This document shows, one piece after another, positions 24,843 to 33,801 of a stretch of DNA of 48,316 bases (the first letter of the stretch is position 1; each line of letters starts with the position of its first letter). The stretch is taken from positions 1-48,316 of the forward strand of contig JAHEDI010000010.1 in assembly GCA_024641305.1 (NCBI GenBank), written 5' to 3'. The position numbers were made by a program, and so were the translations under genes. The notes under the pieces were generated by a model. It worked only from the letters and a program-made list of their open reading frames with translations, did not search any database and was not told the DNA's origin. The DNA is from a bacterium (GTDB lineage: Bacteria; Actinomycetota; Acidimicrobiia; Spongiisociales; JAENVV01).

Positions 24843-27800
24843 ATGGATCTTCCGTTCAGTCCTGCAACCTCGGCGTGGTTCGAGGCCTCCTTTCAGGCAC
24901 CCACCGTCGCCCAATCAGACGGTTGGAAGGCCATCGGTGGAGGCGCCCACACGCTCATTCATGCCCCAACCGGGTCGGGAAAAACCCTCGCCGCTTTCCT
25001 CTGGGCACTCGACGGGTTACTTCACGCTCCGGTACCTGCCCGGGCCGATCGATGCCGGGTTCTCTACATCTCACCGCTTAAGGCCCTGGCCTATGACGTC
25101 GAGCGAAACCTCCGAGCCCCGCTTCGGGGTATTCGCCACGCGGCCACCCGCCTCGACTTGGGCGAGATGCCAGAGATAACCACCTCGCTGAGAACCGGTG
25201 ACACGCCGGCGAACGAGCGCCAACGAATGCGACGCACGCCACCCGACATCCTCATTACGACCCCCGAATCGCTGTTTCTGCTGTTGACGTCCGAAGCCCG
25301 CGAGTTCCTGCGATCGGTCGAAACGGTCATCGTCGACGAAGTACACGCGGTGGCAGGCACCAAGCGTGGCGCCCACCTTTCATTGTCTTTGGAACGCCTC
25401 GAAGAGATTTGCCACCGACCACCACAACGAATCGGGCTTTCCGCCACCCAGCGTCCGCTCGAGACCATCGGGAAGTTCCTGGCAGGCGGAGCGGTTATCG
25501 ACGACAGCTGGCGACCTCGGCCCGTGACCATCGTCGATGACAAGAGCGAGAAGGAACTCGACATCAACATCGTGGTCCCGGTCGAGGATATGACCGCCCC
25601 TACCCCGCTTGACGGCGAGTCGGGCGAACCTCAAGACAGCCGATCGATCTGGCCTGCCGTGTATCCGCGGATTCTTGAAACCATCAGGAAAAACACGTCA
25701 ACGATCGTGTTTGCCAACAGCCGCAGATTGGCCGAACGACTGTCGAACGAACTGAACCGGATTGCCGACGAACCGCTCACCAGGGCCCATCATGGCTCGG
25801 TGGCCCGCGAGCAACGCGCCGAGATCGAGGAGGCCCTCAAGGGAGGCACGCTTCCGGCAGTCGTGGCCACCTCAACACTTGAACTCGGTATCGACATGGG
25901 AGCGGTAGATCACGTCGTCCAGGTTGAAGCACCAATCAGTGTGGCGTCCGGCCTTCAGCGAGTCGGTCGGGCCGGTCACCAGGTCGGTGCGACCTCCGCC
26001 ATGACCATTTTCCCAAAATATCGCGGTGATCTCCTGGTCAGCACCGTGGTAGCTGACCTCATGCGGAAACGATTGGTCGAAGCTACGAGGATCCCTCGCA
26101 ATCCGCTTGATGTACTCGCTCAGCACATCGTCGCCATGGTCGCCATCGACGCCTCAACAGTCGACAAGGTTTTCGAAGTGGTCCGACGGGCTGCTCCGTA
26201 TGCCGACCTGGGACGGGGTCCGTTCGAGGCAACCCTCGACATGCTCGCCGGGCGGTATCCGTCCGATCTCTTTGCCGAACTCCGGCCCCGCATCACCTGG
26301 GACCGCGTGACAGGCGAATTGAAAGCTCGGCCGGGTGCTCAACGACTTGCCGTCCAGAACGCAGGCACCATCCCTGACCGGGGGTTATACATCGTGACCT
26401 TGCCCGAGGGCGGCAAAGTTGGAGAGTTGGACGAGGAGATGGTCTACGAGTCCCGGGTAGGCGATGTTTTCCTCCTCGGGACCACCGCGTGGAAGATCAC
26501 CGACATCACCCACGACCGGGTCATCGTGCTTCCGGCGCCCGGCGCCCCCGGCGCAAAAATGCCGTTTTGGCATGGAGATCAGGCGGGCCGTCCGCTGACT
26601 ACCGGTCGGGCCCTGGGAACCTTCGTACGCGAAATCGGGGCGGCCGACCCGAAAGACGCCGCGGAGCGACTCCAGACCGAATACCGGCTTGACGCTCTGG
26701 CCGCCAGGAACCTCGTCGCCTACATCACAGAAGAGAAAGAAACGATCGGATCGCTTCCCACCGACCGCACCATCGTCATCGAACGGTTCCGCGACGAGAT
26801 CGGCGACTGGCGCCTCGTGTTGTTGTCACCATTCGGTGCCAAGGTTCACGCCCCGTGGGCCATGGCTCTCGGCAAACGCTTCGCCGAACAGTATGGCCAC
26901 GATCCCAACGTCATTTGGGCAGATGATGGTATTGCGTTCCGGTTTCCCGATGCCGACGAGCCTCCCAATCCGCAAGACCTGCTCATCGACCCCGAAGAAA
27001 TCGAGGCGATGGTGGTCGACCGGGTCGCCGAGTCTGCGCTGTTCGCCGCCCGGTTTCGGGAAGCGGCGGCCCGCGCCCTACTTCTGCCCCGCCGACGGCC
27101 GGGGAGTCGCACCCCCCTGTGGCTGCAACGTCGCAAGTCGGCTGACCTCTTATCGGTCGCCAGGGAGTTTGGCTCCTTCCCGATCATGCTTGAGACCTAC
27201 CGGGAGATACTCCAGGACGACTTCGATCTCCCGGCCCTCATTGAAGTCCTCGGAGACATCCGCTCCCGCACGGTTCGGGTTGTCGAAATGGATGTCGACG
27301 TTCCTTCCCCGTTTGCGGCCTCCCTGTTGTTCTCGTTCATCGCCGCCTACCTCTACGAGGCAGACACACCTCTGGCCGAGCGACGAGCTGCCGCGCTAAC
27401 CCTCGACCAGGATTTGCTTAGGGAGCTTCTCGGGGAGGGCGAGCTTCGAGAACTGCTATCGGCCGATGTCGTAGCGACGATCGAGTTGGAGTTACAGCGA
27501 CTGGCCGACGGCTATCGAACCAAAGGAGCCGAAGGAGTTGCAGATCTACTAAGGACGCTCGGACCCTTGACAACGGTCGAAGTCGACGTGCGCACGGAAG
27601 ACGCCGCAATTGAGACCCTGGCGACCCTTCAAGAGGCACGGCGGATCATTCCCGTCACCATCGCCGGCACGGGGCAATGGGCAATCATCGAAGATGCCTC
27701 GCGACTCCGTGACGGTCTCGGCGTACAGATGCCTCCCGGGGTCCCCCACACCTTCCTCGAGCCAGTCGTCGACCCGCTCGGCGATCTCATCGGTCGCTAC

Positions 27801-29207
27801 GCCAGAACCCACGGGCCCTTCACCGTCGAACACGTTGCCCAGCGGCTGGGTCTGCCAACAGCGGTCGTCGACACGACCCTGCAACGTCTCGAGGCGGCCG
27901 GACGGGTCACGGCGGGTGAATTCCGACCAGGCGGGCGTGATCGTGAATGGATGGACAATGAGGTACTAAGGCGACTTAAGCGCCGCTCGTTGGCGGTGCT
28001 GCGCAAGGAGATCGAGCCGACCGAATCAGCCGCCCTGGCCCGTCTCGCAGTCACCTGGAATGGTTTGACGGCCAGGCGTCGTCCCGGCGCCGGGCCGTTA
28101 CTCGACGCAGTGCGCCGCCTACAAGGAGCGGTCATCCCTGCGTCGGTGTTGGAAACCGACGTTCTGGCGGGCCGGGTCGACTACTCCCCCGGCGTGCTCG
28201 ATCAGCTCATGATGACCGGTGACGTGGTGTGGATGGGCCGGGGAACGCTGGGAAGCCGCGACGGCAAGCTGGCTCTCTATCTGCGTGAACAGTTGCCGTT
28301 ACTGGCGCTACCTTCGACCGACGAACCGCTAACCGGCCAACTGCACGAGGCGATCCGCCAGCACCTCACCGATCGCGGCGCCTCGTTCTTTCGAGACATA
28401 TACGATGCGGCAGGGGGTGGAGACCCCTCCGAGTCCCTCGACGCCCTCTGGGACCTCGTGTGGCACGGCGAGATCACCAACGACACCCTCGCTCCGGTTA
28501 GAGCCCTTTTGACGTCTCGCCCCCGCAAGACCGCCAAGGGCCGACCGTCGGTGTCCAGTTCGTTCCCGCCATCGTCGGCCGGACGTTGGTATCTCGTGTC
28601 CGACCTCATCGGCAAGTTGCCAGAACCGACCGCCCGGGCGACCGCCTGGGCAGATCAGCTCCTCGACCGTCACGGGGTCCTCACTCGCCGGGCGGTGCTC
28701 GGGGAAGGTTTCCCCGGCGGGTTCTCGGCCCTGTACCCGGTGCTCAGCCACATGGAGGACATTGGAAAGGTGCGCCGCGGCTACTTCGTCGAGAGATTGG
28801 GTGGGTCACAGTTCGCCCTCCCAGGCGCCGTCGACCGGCTCCGCACCGACCCGGCGGACCATCCGCTTCTCGTAGCCGCTACCGATCCGGCCAACCCGTA
28901 CGGGGCAGCCCTCGACTGGCCACCCCACGAGCACGGCCGGGCTTCGCGGTCGGCTGGGGCGTACGTGATTCTGTCAGCAGGCACGCTGATCGCCTACGTC
29001 GAAAACCGCAAAGTTCTCACGTTTACGGCGGACGTCAACCAACTAGGCGAGGCGGCCGGGCAAATCGCCGAAGCCGGCCGGCGCAGGACCGGCTTGAGAC
29101 TTCTGACGGCCGACGATGAGCCGATCAGCCAGACCGCCCTCGGGGACCTGTTGAAAGAATCAGGTTTCGTGCTCGGCCACCGGGGCCTTACGTACCGGCA
29201 TGCCTGA
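24843..29207 (+). CDS. lhr: Lhr-type large ATP-dependent helicase
   Basis: This 1454-residue superfamily 2 helicase matches Lhr, a 3'-to-5' DNA/RNA-DNA translocase induced in DNA-damage responses of actinobacteria. Walker A is APTGSGKTLAAFLWAL near residue 40, the DEVH box VIVDEVHAVAGTKRGAH is near 165, and motif VI QRVGRAGHQVG near 375. The Lhr-core region and its winged helix extend to about residue 850. The C-terminal third carries further winged-helix and uracil-glycosylase-linked (Lhr-CTD) sequence. Length is full-size. The stop overlaps a nei-like gene by 8 bases, the same lhr-nei order seen in Mycobacterium tuberculosis. Confidence 0.95.
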   Translation: MDLPFSPATSAWFEASFQAPTVAQSDGWKAIGGGAHTLIHAPTGSGKTLAAFLWALDGLLHAPVPARADRCRVLYISPLKALAYDVERNLRAPLRGIRHAATRLDLGEMPEITTSLRTGDTPANERQRMRRTPPDILITTPESLFLLLTSEAREFLRSVETVIVDEVHAVAGTKRGAHLSLSLERLEEICHRPPQRIGLSATQRPLETIGKFLAGGAVIDDSWRPRPVTIVDDKSEKELDINIVVPVEDMTAPTPLDGESGEPQDSRSIWPAVYPRILETIRKNTSTIVFANSRRLAERLSNELNRIADEPLTRAHHGSVAREQRAEIEEALKGGTLPAVVATSTLELGIDMGAVDHVVQVEAPISVASGLQRVGRAGHQVGATSAMTIFPKYRGDLLVSTVVADLMRKRLVEATRIPRNPLDVLAQHIVAMVAIDASTVDKVFEVVRRAAPYADLGRGPFEATLDMLAGRYPSDLFAELRPRITWDRVTGELKARPGAQRLAVQNAGTIPDRGLYIVTLPEGGKVGELDEEMVYESRVGDVFLLGTTAWKITDITHDRVIVLPAPGAPGAKMPFWHGDQAGRPLTTGRALGTFVREIGAADPKDAAERLQTEYRLDALAARNLVAYITEEKETIGSLPTDRTIVIERFRDEIGDWRLVLLSPFGAKVHAPWAMALGKRFAEQYGHDPNVIWADDGIAFRFPDADEPPNPQDLLIDPEEIEAMVVDRVAESALFAARFREAAARALLLPRRRPGSRTPLWLQRRKSADLLSVAREFGSFPIMLETYREILQDDFDLPALIEVLGDIRSRTVRVVEMDVDVPSPFAASLLFSFIAAYLYEADTPLAERRAAALTLDQDLLRELLGEGELRELLSADVVATIELELQRLADGYRTKGAEGVADLLRTLGPLTTVEVDVRTEDAAIETLATLQEARRIIPVTIAGTGQWAIIEDASRLRDGLGVQMPPGVPHTFLEPVVDPLGDLIGRYARTHGPFTVEHVAQRLGLPTAVVDTTLQRLEAAGRVTAGEFRPGGRDREWMDNEVLRRLKRRSLAVLRKEIEPTESAALARLAVTWNGLTARRRPGAGPLLDAVRRLQGAVIPASVLETDVLAGRVDYSPGVLDQLMMTGDVVWMGRGTLGSRDGKLALYLREQLPLLALPSTDEPLTGQLHEAIRQHLTDRGASFFRDIYDAAGGGDPSESLDALWDLVWHGEITNDTLAPVRALLTSRPRKTAKGRPSVSSSFPPSSAGRWYLVSDLIGKLPEPTARATAWADQLLDRHGVLTRRAVLGEGFPGGFSALYPVLSHMEDIGKVRRGYFVERLGGSQFALPGAVDRLRTDPADHPLLVAATDPANPYGAALDWPPHEHGRASRSAGAYVILSAGTLIAYVENRKVLTFTADVNQLGEAAGQIAEAGRRRTGLRLLTADDEPISQTALGDLLKESGFVLGHRGLTYRHA

Positions 29208-29601
29208 GGGCGACACGATCTACCGGACGGCCGAACGGGTCAGAGCCGTGCTTTCCTGCCAGACCCTGACCGCCGTTTCGGGATCTTCCGGATCCATCCG
29301 GGCCAATTCCGCCAGGTTGACCGGGGCTTCGGTTGTTGACGTCCGCAGCATCGGTAAACACGTACTTGTCGAGACCGACGCCGATCTGGTGATTCGGACC
29401 CATATGCGGATGTCGGGTACCTGGGAGGTGTACAAGCCCGGCCGGCGACGGCATCACCCGAGTGCCGCCCGGGCGGCACTAGATATCGTCCGGTCGGTGG
29501 CGGTGTGCTTCAGAGCCGGCTCCAGAGCTGTCGTCTTTTCACCCGCCCCCTTGCTGCCCGGACAAGGACCGGGCAGCAAGGGCCTGAAATGGAGATTGTG
29601 A
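29200..29601 (+). pseudogene. nei: Truncated Fpg/Nei-family DNA glycosylase
   Basis: The frame begins perfectly as a Nei2-type endonuclease VIII (MPEGDTIYRTAERVRAVL, with catalytic Pro2-Glu3) and continues through GKHVLVETDADLVIRTHMRMSG to VAVCFRA near residue 115. It then runs into unrelated sequence and stops at residue 133. Family members are about 260-270 residues; the helix-two-turn-helix and zinc-finger DNA-binding domains are missing. I see no continuation in any frame, because a minus-strand gene begins at 29608. A perfect 14-bp hairpin lies in the tail (29548-29582). The gene probably lost its 3' half by deletion or insertion. The surviving N-terminal domain alone would not be expected to bind DNA normally. 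Confidence 0.8.
29548..29582. repeat. Perfect 14-bp inverted repeat at the nei break
   Basis: CCCTTGCTGCCCGG and its exact reverse complement are separated by seven bases. The structure is at the point where nei homology has ended, between the convergent ends of the nei remnant and the secreted-protein gene. No T-run follows on either strand, so a bidirectional terminator is only partly convincing. A repeat-element end or recombination scar is the alternative. Confidence 0.7.
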
Positions 29602-29607
29602 TTCAGC

Positions 29608-30057
29608 TCATGACCTTGCTGGTGGAACCGGGATCACTGGACACTCGAACTGAGCGACGACGTCGTTACCACTGACGAAGCCACCGCCAATGGCCGCCTG
29701 GACCTCGGCGTTCGAATCGATGTCACCGCTGTTGTTCGCGTCTACCTCGGTCAGCGCCGCCGCGTAGTCGACAAACGTCAGGGCGTGCACCATCCACCGA
29801 CCACCGTTGAACCCCCGGTCACCGGGTGCGGCAGTCGCCACATTCGGTTGGCCAGCGATGGCATAGATCGTGTCGAAGCTATGTGCCGGTGCCCCGGTCC
29901 CCGACAGATCGGTGGGTGTTCCGACCGTCCGGTACAACTCGCCATCGACGTAGAAAGCCGGTCCCGAGACTCCTCCGGCGCCGTTGCCGGCCGCAAGCGC
30001 GGTTCCTGGTACCAGCAGAAGGGCTGCTCCCAGGATGAATATCGATAGTCTTCGCAT
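29608..30057 (-). CDS. Secreted protein with a Ca-binding-like loop
   Basis: This 149-residue protein begins with a clear Sec signal peptide (RRLSIFILGAALLLVPGTALA, cleavage after ALA-AG near residue 23). The mature part contains the loop DANNSGDIDSNAE (about 105-117), shaped like a dockerin or EF-hand calcium loop (D-x-N-x-S/D-G-x-I-x). It also has a single Cys in VAQFECPVIP. I know no family name. The similar-looking segments around GAPAHSFDTIYAIAG and GGRWMVHALTFVDYA suggest a compact beta domain with possible surface adhesion or storage function. It is convergent with the truncated nei gene. Upstream lies a 237-base spacer. Confidence 0.7.
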   Translation of the reverse strand: MRRLSIFILGAALLLVPGTALAAGNGAGGVSGPAFYVDGELYRTVGTPTDLSGTGAPAHSFDTIYAIAGQPNVATAAPGDRGFNGGRWMVHALTFVDYAAALTEVDANNSGDIDSNAEVQAAIGGGFVSGNDVVAQFECPVIPVPPARS

Positions 30058-30235
30058 GATGTCTCCTTGGTTCTTGGTCCCGCTGATCGGGATCTATGCA
30101 GAACATATCGAGCTCACCTTTCCGGTTGAGTAACAGATCAGGAACACCAGCGAAACGAAGCCGCCCGACGAGCCCGACAACCGAGACCCTCGACCGATCC
30201 CATGAGATCCTTCGTCTGCGCTCCATGTCCGGATT

Positions 30236-30258
30236 GCGGGCTGTCGAAGGGAGCCCGC
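30236..30258. terminator. Short stem-loop in the 30058-30294 spacer
   Basis: GCGGGCT and AGCCCGC form a 7-bp perfect stem with a 9-base loop, 36 bases before the start of the small gene at 30295. The spacer (237 bases) otherwise shows nothing I can name. The hairpin could be part of the leader of the downstream gene. Confidence 0.35.
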
Positions 30259-30294
30259 GGCCAGTAGCCTGACCCCATCAACTCAAGGAGCGCC

Positions 30295-30480
30295 ATGACA
30301 GTTTTTAGGGTCAAGTCCCGCGGTTCGGGTCGAGCCATGCGGATCGAAGGCGCCACATTGAGCGCCGAAGGGAACTGGTTGTCCATCAAAGCGGCCGACA
30401 AAACGACCATCGCCATCTTCGAAGCCGGAGCTGTTGAATATGCCATTGATGAAACCGTCGGCCAGGTAGACGAAAGCTAG
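30295..30480 (+). CDS. Small conserved-looking protein, 61 residues
   Basis: This short gene has a good ribosome-binding site (AAGGAG six bases before the ATG) and a balanced composition. The protein begins TVFRVKSRGSGRAMRIEG and continues as alternating beta-strand-like sequence (NWLSIKAADKTTIAIFEAGA). It ends with an acidic tail. There is no membrane segment or cysteine. The pattern suggests a small beta-barrel or Hfq/SH3-like fold, but I cannot assign a family. It is followed by a 40-base gap and the convergent DUF971 gene. Confidence 0.65.
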   Translation: MTVFRVKSRGSGRAMRIEGATLSAEGNWLSIKAADKTTIAIFEAGAVEYAIDETVGQVDES

Positions 30481-30520
30481 CCCCACCCCCTCAAGAACTG
30501 ACCGAAAGACGACCGGGTGG

Positions 30521-30814
30521 CTAGCCCTGCTTGGCCAGGCCCCGGAGCTGGGCAAACGTGAAGATTCCGGTGGAATGGCCATCCGGTTGAAAAACGAAGT
30601 TGATCCCATAATTACCCACCAGCTGTGCGTCGACGATCCGGGTCAGGCCCGGGGCCGTGAGACGGAGCGGGTTGGAGTCTTTCGAGCGGCAGTCGGCGCA
30701 CCCACACGCATTCCGAATCGACGATGCCGGCCAGGTGTCGATCGTCCCATCCGCCCACGCCATCGAGAGCGTGGAGCCTTCGTCGCCAACTTCTATCCGC
30801 ACAGGTACATCCAA
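30521..30814 (-). CDS. DUF971/GBBH-like N-terminal domain protein
   Basis: This 97-residue protein matches the DUF971 family, which is the N-terminal domain of gamma-butyrobetaine hydroxylase on its own. The key block is IRNACGCADCRSKDSNPLRL (about 33-52), with the Cys-x-Cys-x-x-Cys cluster that usually binds zinc, and FVFQPDGHSTGIFTFAQLRGL near the end, where the His of HSTGIF is typical. Free-standing copies often lie near iron-sulfur carrier (Mrp/ApbC) genes; none is nearby here. It is divergent from the DUF4032 gene with a 31-base gap. Confidence 0.85.
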   Translation of the reverse strand: MDVPVRIEVGDEGSTLSMAWADGTIDTWPASSIRNACGCADCRSKDSNPLRLTAPGLTRIVDAQLVGNYGINFVFQPDGHSTGIFTFAQLRGLAKQG

Positions 30815-30845
30815 AGCCTCGCCAGACTACCGGTAGTGTGTCCCA

Positions 30846-32036
30846 ATGGCAGAGCTGACCATTCGACCGGGAAACCCGGATTTCCTTGATCTCCCCTGGG
30901 CGACCCCACTTGGAGATTGGGCCATTGAGCACCTGGTCGAGCTCCCGAAGGGAATCTCGCGCCATACGGTCCGGTTCGTTGCCTACGAGGATGGGATTTA
31001 CGCCATCAAGGAACTCCCGACGGAACCGGCCCGGCGGGACTACCAGATCCTCCGGGCGTTGGAACCGCTGTCGGTGCCATCGGTGACCGCGGTGGGTCTC
31101 GTCGAACGGCGCACCGACGATCCGACAGAAGAACAGTCGGCCGCCCTGATCACCCGGTACGTCGACTTTTCGTTCTCGTACCGCGAACTTCTCCAAGGCC
31201 CTGGATTCGGGACAAGACGTAATCAGATGCTCGACGCTTTCGCCAACCTCCTCGTCGAGCTCCATCTGGCTGGCTGTTTCTGGGGTGACTGTTCCCTGTC
31301 GAACGTTCTCTATCGCTATGACGGGCCGGCGATCGAGACGATCATGGTTGACGGCGAAACCGCCTCGATATATGAGAACCTCAGTACCGGGCGGCGGGAG
31401 GAGGACCTCTCGATCATGGAGTTAAATGTTGCGGGCGGCATGGCTGATATCGCCGCCGCTTCGGGTAAGGACCTTGACGTGGCAGACCTGGCACTCGGCG
31501 AGGACATCTCAGCTAGATATCGGGGGCTCTGGAACGAACTTACGACTCAGATCTCCATCGGACCTGATGAGCGGCACCACATCGACGAACGAATCGAGCG
31601 CCTTAACGGCCTTGGTTTCACCGTCGACGAGATCGAAGTGCGGCCAGACGAGCACCGGATGGTTGTTCGAGCCAAGGTAGTTGGCCGTACCTACCACCAC
31701 GATCGACTTCGCGAGCTAACCGGGATCGATGCGTTAGAAAATCAGGCCCGCCAGATTCTGTCGGACGTCTACTACTTCCAGGCAAGAGTGAAAAGTCCGG
31801 GATCCACCGGGAAGTCGGTCGCGGCGGTGCGATGGCGGGTGAGCGAATTCGAACCGATGATGGAACAACTCCGCAAGACCGAAGGGGTGCTGGATCCGCT
31901 TCAGGCGTTTTGCGACGTCCTGCACCATCGCTATCTCGCTTCTCAGGCGGCGGGCACCGACATCGGCACGCAACAGGCATATGTCGGCTGGGTGGCTGAA
32001 GGTCGACCCGGCTACGACGTTTCCGCTAATTCGTAA
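30846..32036 (+). CDS. DUF4032 protein with kinase-like N-terminal domain
   Basis: This 396-residue protein fits the actinobacterial DUF4032 family. The N-terminal 230 residues look like a protein-kinase or lipopolysaccharide-kinase fold: RFVAYEDGIYAIKELPTE (Lys about 54), LLVELHLAGCFWGDCSLSNV (catalytic-loop-like, about 135-155, with Gly-Asp-Cys for His-Arg-Asp) and IMVDGETASIYE (DFG-like Asp-Gly-Glu, about 166-177). A distinct C-terminal domain (about 240-396) defines the DUF. The substrate is unknown; small molecules or polysaccharide precursors are possible. The DUF427 gene starts 20 bases downstream and is probably co-transcribed. Confidence 0.8.
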   Translation: MAELTIRPGNPDFLDLPWATPLGDWAIEHLVELPKGISRHTVRFVAYEDGIYAIKELPTEPARRDYQILRALEPLSVPSVTAVGLVERRTDDPTEEQSAALITRYVDFSFSYRELLQGPGFGTRRNQMLDAFANLLVELHLAGCFWGDCSLSNVLYRYDGPAIETIMVDGETASIYENLSTGRREEDLSIMELNVAGGMADIAAASGKDLDVADLALGEDISARYRGLWNELTTQISIGPDERHHIDERIERLNGLGFTVDEIEVRPDEHRMVVRAKVVGRTYHHDRLRELTGIDALENQARQILSDVYYFQARVKSPGSTGKSVAAVRWRVSEFEPMMEQLRKTEGVLDPLQAFCDVLHHRYLASQAAGTDIGTQQAYVGWVAEGRPGYDVSANS

Positions 32037-32055
32037 GCCGTCCTACGATCGCACC

Positions 32056-32544
32056 GTGAAACGAATCACGCCATTGCCCGGCCAGGAGTCTGTCTGGGAC
32101 TATCCCCGTCCGCCCGCCATCGTGGGCGATGGGCGCCGAATCATCGTCGAATACAACCGCGCAGTAGTCGCCGACTCGATCAAAGCCGTGAAAGTGCTCG
32201 AAACATCGCATCCGCCGGTTTTCTACTTCCCCGGCTCTGATATAAATCTGGCCTATCTGTGTCCGACCACAACTACCTCGTGGTGCGAGTTCAAGGGTCG
32301 GGCCAGCTACTGGACCGTGGCGGTTGGCGACCGGGAAGCCATCGATGCGGTATGGGGATACCCGACACCGGTCGAGACGTACGCCGAACTCGCCGGGCGG
32401 TTTGCGTTCTATCCATCCAAAATGGACCGGTGCACGGTCGATGGCATCGTGGTCGAGAGCCAACCGGGTGACTTCTACGGTGGCTGGGTGACGCCTGAGG
32501 TCGTCGGCCCATTCAAAGGCACACCTGGCACGCGGAGCTGGTAG
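32056..32544 (+). CDS. DUF427 family protein
   Basis: This 162-residue protein carries the DUF427 signatures: VWDYPRPPAI near the start, ESVWDYPRP then IIVEYNRAVVADSIKAVKVLET, PVFYFPGSDIN and a WCEFKGRASYW block (about 78-88). These proteins form a small beta-rich fold of unknown function, abundant in actinobacteria and fungi. The GTG at 32056 was chosen as start because the longer frame (to 31981) overlaps the DUF4032 gene and adds no family sequence. It ends next to the convergent lipoprotein gene, with no spacer between them. Confidence 0.85.
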   Translation: MKRITPLPGQESVWDYPRPPAIVGDGRRIIVEYNRAVVADSIKAVKVLETSHPPVFYFPGSDINLAYLCPTTTTSWCEFKGRASYWTVAVGDREAIDAVWGYPTPVETYAELAGRFAFYPSKMDRCTVDGIVVESQPGDFYGGWVTPEVVGPFKGTPGTRSW

Positions 32545-33801
32545 CTACCGCCAGATGAGCAATCGACCGTCGGCGGTTCCCGCGGCCAGAACGACGTGGC
32601 CGGCGACCTCAACGGCCACCAGGTTTGTCGACAACACTCCGCCCAGAGGCAGGGTCATGACGACCTCGACCGTGTCTCCCACCCTACGCAGCACGGCCAG
32701 CTCGTCTTTGGGCATGTTGGGCACAACCAGCTCAACCTGTCCATCGCCATCAACGTCGAACGCCACCGCCATATCCAGATTCCGGCTCCCGACGGTGTGC
32801 GATGAAAACCCTTCGAGCGAGGCGACCAGTTCCAGCTGACTGTTGCGCATCGTAAAGTATTCGACCACCCCTCCAATGTGAGGGGTCCGTACATCGACCA
32901 GCTCAACCTCACCGTTCGGGCCAAAAGGAGCCGCGGCGATCTGGTGGCGCCAGCGGCCCCCCTGACCGATCGGATCAGACTCGGCGGCCAGCTCGGCATT
33001 GTCGTCAAGCACCACCAAGCGGGCTCCCGTTTCCGCATTCGATACCGTCATGATGTATTCATCGACCTGGTCGCCGTCGAGGTCCGCGAACATCCCGAGC
33101 ATTCCCTCGAACACATCGCTCTCCAGAGACAACGCGCTTACGATCTCCTGGGTGTCAAGCGATACAAATACAACACCGGAAGCCTCGAATCGATCGCCAA
33201 CCACACCGTGGTCATAACGATCGGTTGGATCGACCAGGACCCCGAGTCGCCGATCCGACGACAGCGTGAGCCGGCCATCGGTAAGCGCATTCAATTCAAT
33301 GCGCCGGTTACCGACCTCGTCGGTGACAATGACCGCCCCATCAGACCCGACGAACGCAAGTCCACCAGACTTGAGGGCCAGGGCATTCGAATCAGGTGAA
33401 CCGGATGCGGCCGGCGGCAGAATCACCAGGACCCCCCGGCCGGCCACCAACGCTGGTGGCGTCCCTGGGGCGGCCACTGCGAGATTCAATTCTCGATCAG
33501 AAACACTGTCAGCGCCGATCGTGAAGCCGGATAAGGCACCATCGGTATCGGCCATGACCAGGACCACGTCAGAGCCGTCGGCGATCCCGACCAGCCAGGC
33601 AGGTGTCCCGGCCACGGCCTGCTCAACGAACTCGCCAGGTTGTATCGACCCGGCGCCCGTCACATAACGATTGCCATCGGCATCACCGTACGTGGTTGCG
33701 AATCGCAGTCCTGGCTCGATCAGCAACGCCTCATCGGGGTTTGTCGACGGGACGCAAGCGACGACGAGCAGGCAAGCCAGGGCCAGACCCCGTCTAACCA
33801 A
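32545..33801 (-). CDS. FG-GAP/VCBS-like beta-propeller lipoprotein
   Basis: This 418-residue protein starts with a lipoprotein signal peptide (RRGLALACLLVVACVPS, lipobox VVAC with Cys near residue 16). The mature part consists of repeated beta-strand segments with Ca-binding FG-GAP-like loops, seen clearly as DLDGDQVDEY (about 245-254) and DVDGDGQVEL (about 362-371). Six or seven blades of a propeller can be guessed, but not counted safely. Such lipoproteins bind surface ligands or assist wall assembly; no partner is evident. The stop touches the DUF427 stop, and the start overlaps the SDR gene end by 8 bases. Confidence 0.7.
   Translation of the reverse strand: MVRRGLALACLLVVACVPSTNPDEALLIEPGLRFATTYGDADGNRYVTGAGSIQPGEFVEQAVAGTPAWLVGIADGSDVVLVMADTDGALSGFTIGADSVSDRELNLAVAAPGTPPALVAGRGVLVILPPAASGSPDSNALALKSGGLAFVGSDGAVIVTDEVGNRRIELNALTDGRLTLSSDRRLGVLVDPTDRYDHGVVGDRFEASGVVFVSLDTQEIVSALSLESDVFEGMLGMFADLDGDQVDEYIMTVSNAETGARLVVLDDNAELAAESDPIGQGGRWRHQIAAAPFGPNGEVELVDVRTPHIGGVVEYFTMRNSQLELVASLEGFSSHTVGSRNLDMAVAFDVDGDGQVELVVPNMPKDELAVLRRVGDTVEVVMTLPLGGVLSTNLVAVEVAGHVVLAAGTADGRLLIWR

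Noticed and set aside
29548-29582. attC site or classical intrinsic terminator
   Set aside because: No attC core sites and no T-run on either strand.
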